Shown here: piece after piece, positions 61,602 through 64,000 of the stretch | How positions within the stretch are numbered: the first letter of the stretch is position 1 | How the letters are laid out: each line of letters begins with the position of its first letter | Source of the DNA: Pseudophaeobacter sp. EL27 | GTDB lineage: Bacteria > Pseudomonadota > Alphaproteobacteria > Rhodobacterales > Rhodobacteraceae | Assembly (NCBI RefSeq): GCF_900313025.1 | Contig: NZ_OMPQ01000011.1 | Coordinates: forward strand, 124,001-188,000 | Reading direction: 5' to 3' | DNA: 64,000 nucleotides | Translations under genes and position numbers: made by a program | Notes under the pieces: model-generated | What the model saw: only the letters and a program-made list of their open reading frames with translations | The model's database searches: none | Told to the model about the DNA's origin: nothing

Positions 61602-62341
61602 CACGCACAGCCTTCATTCTCACTCTTGTTGTCTCCTGCGCGGCGCTGATGCTGCCGCAGGCGGCAATGGCACAGGAGCTGAGCCTCTCGCTGGCAGAGG
61701 GGCAATCCATTTCTGCCCGCTCAATCCAGCTTATCCTGCTGATTACCGTGCTCAGCCTGGCCCCCGGCCTGCTGATCATGATCACCTGTTTTCCATTTCT
61801 GGTGACGGTTCTGTCGATCCTGCGTCAGGGTCTGGGCCTGCAACAGGCACCGCCCAATATGATGATGATCAGCCTGGCGCTGTTCCTCACCTATTTTGTG
61901 ATGGAGCCGGTGTTCACCGAGGCCTGGCAGGTTGGCATCAGCCCGTTGATCGAAGAACAGATCGACATTGAAACCGGATTGATGCGCGGCCTTGAGCCCT
62001 TCCGGGCCTTCATGGCCAATCGTCTGGATCCGGATACCTTCTACGCGATTTCCAATCTGCGGCCCGAAATGGAAGCCATGGATCCCACCCCCGAAGCACC
62101 GCTTTCGGTTTTGATCCCCAGCTTCCTGCTGTCTGAAATCTCCCGCGCCTTTCAGATCGGCTTTCTGGTCTTCCTGCCCTTCCTGGTCATCGATCTCGTG
62201 GTAGCAGCTGTCCTGATGTCGATGGGTATGATGATGGTACCACCAGCGGTGGTTTCTTTGCCGTTCAAACTGGCTTTCTTTGTGGTTGCCGACGGCTGGA
62301 GCCTGATCGCCACCGCCCTGGTGCGCAGCTATTATCCCTAG
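61598..62341 (+). CDS. fliP: Flagellar export gate protein FliP
   Basis: 247 aa with a cleavable signal peptide (ends AAMA-Q), then four membrane helices. LLIMITCFPFLVTVLSILRQ and GLGLQQAPPNMMMISLALFL, and the C-terminal DLVVAAVLMSMGMMMVPPAV, are FliP signatures. It is the right end of the flagellar cluster. Confidence 0.96.
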   Translation: MTRTAFILTLVVSCAALMLPQAAMAQELSLSLAEGQSISARSIQLILLITVLSLAPGLLIMITCFPFLVTVLSILRQGLGLQQAPPNMMMISLALFLTYFVMEPVFTEAWQVGISPLIEEQIDIETGLMRGLEPFRAFMANRLDPDTFYAISNLRPEMEAMDPTPEAPLSVLIPSFLLSEISRAFQIGFLVFLPFLVIDLVVAAVLMSMGMMMVPPAVVSLPFKLAFFVVADGWSLIATALVRSYYP

Positions 62342-62391
62342 CCGCTAAAATAAGAGATAAATCCCGCGCTTCACTGCGCTGTTTTCTTCCG

Positions 62392-62418
62392 AGCCCCGGC
62401 CCTGTGCCGGGGCTTTTG
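62392..62418 (+). terminator. Rho-independent terminator after fliP
   Basis: A 9-bp perfect stem, AGCCCCGGC with GCCGGGGCT, has a 5-nt loop and is followed by TTTGC. Confidence 0.85.
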
Positions 62419-62488
62419 CATGCCTGGGGGCAAGAGGCGGACAGCGCACAGTCTTTTCCAATAGAAAGTAGAAACTACTCTTGCATGT

Positions 62489-62503
62489 TGTTACACAATA
62501 ACA
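62489..62503. promoter_or_regulatory. Zur-like operator before COG0523 gene
   Basis: TGTTA-CACAA-TAACA is a perfect 5-bp-arm palindrome inside an AT-rich stretch, 57 bases before the GTPase start. It resembles alphaproteobacterial Zur boxes (GTTATA-type palindromes) and suits zinc-starvation control of a COG0523 protein. Inferred from motif and context. Confidence 0.5.
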
Positions 62504-62559
62504 TTACAAAATCAGCTTGAGAAATTCATCTTTTCCCAGATATCCAAGGACCCAAAGAC

Positions 62560-63771
62560 ATGCGTGACTCCGCCCCTGATGACGCCCGCCTTCCCGTAAC
62601 TGTGCTTTCTGGTTTTCTGGGCGCCGGCAAGACCACACTGTTGAACCGCGTGTTGAACAACCGCGATGGGCGCCGCGTAGCGGTCATCGTCAACGATATG
62701 TCCGAAGTGAACATCGACGCCGATCTGGTGCGCGAAGGCACCGAGCTGTCGCGCTCCGAGGAAACCCTGGTAGAGATGTCCAACGGCTGCATCTGCTGCA
62801 CCCTGCGTGATGACCTGTTGAAGGAAGTGCGGCAGCTTTCCGAGGAAGGTCGCTTTGACTACTTGCTCATCGAATCCACCGGGATTTCGGAACCCCTTCC
62901 GGTGGCCGCCACCTTTGATTTTCGCGACGAAGACGGTCACAGCCTGTCAGATGTGGCCCGGCTGGATACCATGGTCACGGTTGTGGATGCGGTGAACCTG
63001 CTGCAGGATTTCTCCAGCCATGACTTTTTGACCGATCGCGGCGAATCCCTGGGCGAGGGCGACGACCGCAGTCTGGTCAGCCTGCTCACGGAACAGATCG
63101 AATTTGCCGATGTGGTTATCCTGAACAAGGTCGCAGACGCCGGCCCCCAGCGCACCGAGAATGCCCGCAAGATCATCCGCGCCCTGAATGGCGACGCCAA
63201 GATCATTGAAACCAATCATTCAGAGGTTGACGCCGAAACCATCCTCGACACCGGTCTTTTTGACTTTGACACCGCGCATGAACACCCAATGTGGGCCAAA
63301 GAACTTTATGGCTTTGCCAACCACACCCCCGAGGACGAGGAATACGGCATTGAATCCTTCGTCTATCACGCCCGCGCGCCCTTTGATCCCAAGAAGCTGC
63401 ACGCCGTTCTGAATGGCTCCCTCCCCGGTGTGATCCGCGCCAAAGGTCATTTCTGGATTGCCACCCGTCCCGAATGGGCTGCCGAGTTCAGTCTGGCCGG
63501 TGCCCTATCCTCTATCGCCCCCCTGGGACGCTGGTGGGCCTCGGTCCCCGAAGACCGCCTGCCGACCCATCCGCAGGCGCAGGCTGAAATTGCCCGCAAC
63601 TGGGTGGAGCCCTGGGGTGACCGCCGACAAGAGCTGGTCTTTATCGGCTCCGGGTTGGAGCGCGAGGTGATCTGCGAACGCCTGAACGCCGCGCTGGTCG
63701 ATGCGGATGAGTTCCTGCCCTGGGCCTGGGCCGATATGGCAGACCCCTTCCCCCAATGGGGCCAGCGCTGA
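62560..63771 (+). CDS. COG0523/CobW-family zinc-homeostasis GTPase (ZigA/ZNG-like)
   Basis: 403 aa. Walker [14 protein letters not shown] (18-30), the metal-binding CXCC at Cys77-79-80 ([11 protein letters not shown]), GTPase motif LNKVAD near residue 188, and the CobW_C domain ([27 protein letters not shown]). COG0523 proteins are metallochaperones; those beside Zur boxes supply zinc during scarcity. The next gene (DUF1826) overlaps by one base. Confidence 0.9.
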   Translation: MRDSAPDDARLPVTVLSGFLGAGKTTLLNRVLNNRDGRRVAVIVNDMSEVNIDADLVREGTELSRSEETLVEMSNGCICCTLRDDLLKEVRQLSEEGRFDYLLIESTGISEPLPVAATFDFRDEDGHSLSDVARLDTMVTVVDAVNLLQDFSSHDFLTDRGESLGEGDDRSLVSLLTEQIEFADVVILNKVADAGPQRTENARKIIRALNGDAKIIETNHSEVDAETILDTGLFDFDTAHEHPMWAKELYGFANHTPEDEEYGIESFVYHARAPFDPKKLHAVLNGSLPGVIRAKGHFWIATRPEWAAEFSLAGALSSIAPLGRWWASVPEDRLPTHPQAQAEIARNWVEPWGDRRQELVFIGSGLEREVICERLNAALVDADEFLPWAWADMADPFPQWGQR

Positions 63772-64000
63772 TGCCGGACACCCTTCTTCGTAACACGCTG
63801 CAGCAGGTGCCAGTAGGTGTCAGCGTTGTAGAGCAGGCCGTGGATCTGTCGGTGATCCATCTCCCCGACTGCGCCGCTGCGATCTGGAACAAGGCACCCC
63901 TGCCCGGCTGCGAGGCCTGGCTTGATGCCTTGAACCCAGAGCAGCTGCCGCGGGCCCGCCTGATCCTGCGGCCAGATGCAGTCGCGCGCAGCATAATTCA
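63771..64000 (+). CDS. DUF1826-family protein, N-terminal part (runs off window)
   Basis: ATG 63771 overlaps the GTPase stop (TGATG). 76 residues are readable to the window edge. The segment DCAAAIWNKAPLPGCEAWLD and ALNPEQLPRARLIL fits the N-terminus of DUF1826, a family that recurs beside COG0523 genes in alphaproteobacteria and is thought to be zinc-linked. Translational coupling supports joint action. The C-terminal part, with its expected metal residues, lies outside. Confidence 0.7.
   Translation, partial: MPDTLLRNTLQQVPVGVSVVEQAVDLSVIHLPDCAAAIWNKAPLPGCEAWLDALNPEQLPRARLILRPDAVARSII

Overview
The window comes from a high-GC alphaproteobacterium, most likely a marine Rhodobacterales (Roseobacter-clade) organism. 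The evidence is the flagellin-flaF-flbT arrangement, a split flagellar cluster with FlgJ/CheL-like and DUF1217 proteins, Hint-domain extracellular proteins, duplicated polyamine transporters, an ArsR/AHSA1/YCII operon and a COG0523-DUF1826 zinc pair. No tRNA, rRNA, CRISPR array, insertion sequence or prophage was seen.

Layout. 0-9 kb: housekeeping and small accessory genes: arsR-AHSA1-YCII operon, type II asparaginase, IalB-like secreted protein, a 55-aa lipoprotein behind an FNR-type box, an AhpD/CMD-like protein, rlmN, a LOG-family hydrolase, a threonine/serine dehydratase and a GntR regulator. 9-21.6 kb: dapD and dapE (lysine/peptidoglycan precursors) flank a block with three Hint-fold extracellular-type proteins, a HutD-like cupin, an unknown 115-aa protein and a bacterial ionotropic-glutamate-receptor-like channel. 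After dapE come a GNAT gene and a DUF2064 glycosyltransferase, overlapping as an operon, then rnr. 22-35 kb: a polyamine locus. One ABC importer (minus strand: ATPase, binding protein, two permeases), an omega-aminotransferase and a GntR regulator face a second complete ABC importer (plus strand) that ends in a FAD amine oxidoreductase. 35.5-62.3 kb: flagellar genes in divergent blocks: fliK-flgD; flgJ-flgN; flagellin; flaF-flbT-DUF1217; fliI; flgB-flgC-fliE-fliQ-flgF-flgG-flgA-flgH-fliL2; flhA-fliR-flhB-fliJ-like; fliL-(152 aa)-motE-like-motA-(854 aa secreted protein); fliF-fliH-fliN-fliP. 62.4-64 kb: a Zur-like operator, a COG0523 GTPase and a truncated DUF1826 gene.

How the genes work together. 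The flagellar set covers the export gate (FlhA, FlhB, FliP, FliQ, FliR), the export ATPase (FliI, FliH), MS ring, rod, L ring, hook scaffold and length control, flagellin and its post-transcriptional regulators, and stator MotA. MotB, FliG, FliM, FlgE, FlgK, FlgL and FlgI are not in the window. The polyamine block links uptake of putrescine/spermidine-type amines to transamination or oxidation, probably under the GntR repressor. TTAA-N7-TTAA (CtrA-type) motifs lie in three divergent flagellar promoter regions, and a perfect copy lies in front of the Hint gene pair. This suggests, but does not prove, shared cell-cycle control.

Most unusual items: the tandem Hint gene pair whose second member has lost its catalytic Cys; the glutamate-receptor-like channel with a non-potassium pore sequence; the MotE-like chaperone beside a large secreted protein of no recognised family; two FliL proteins; and a duplicated-domain secreted protein placed between flagellar operons beside a 23-bp perfect inverted repeat.
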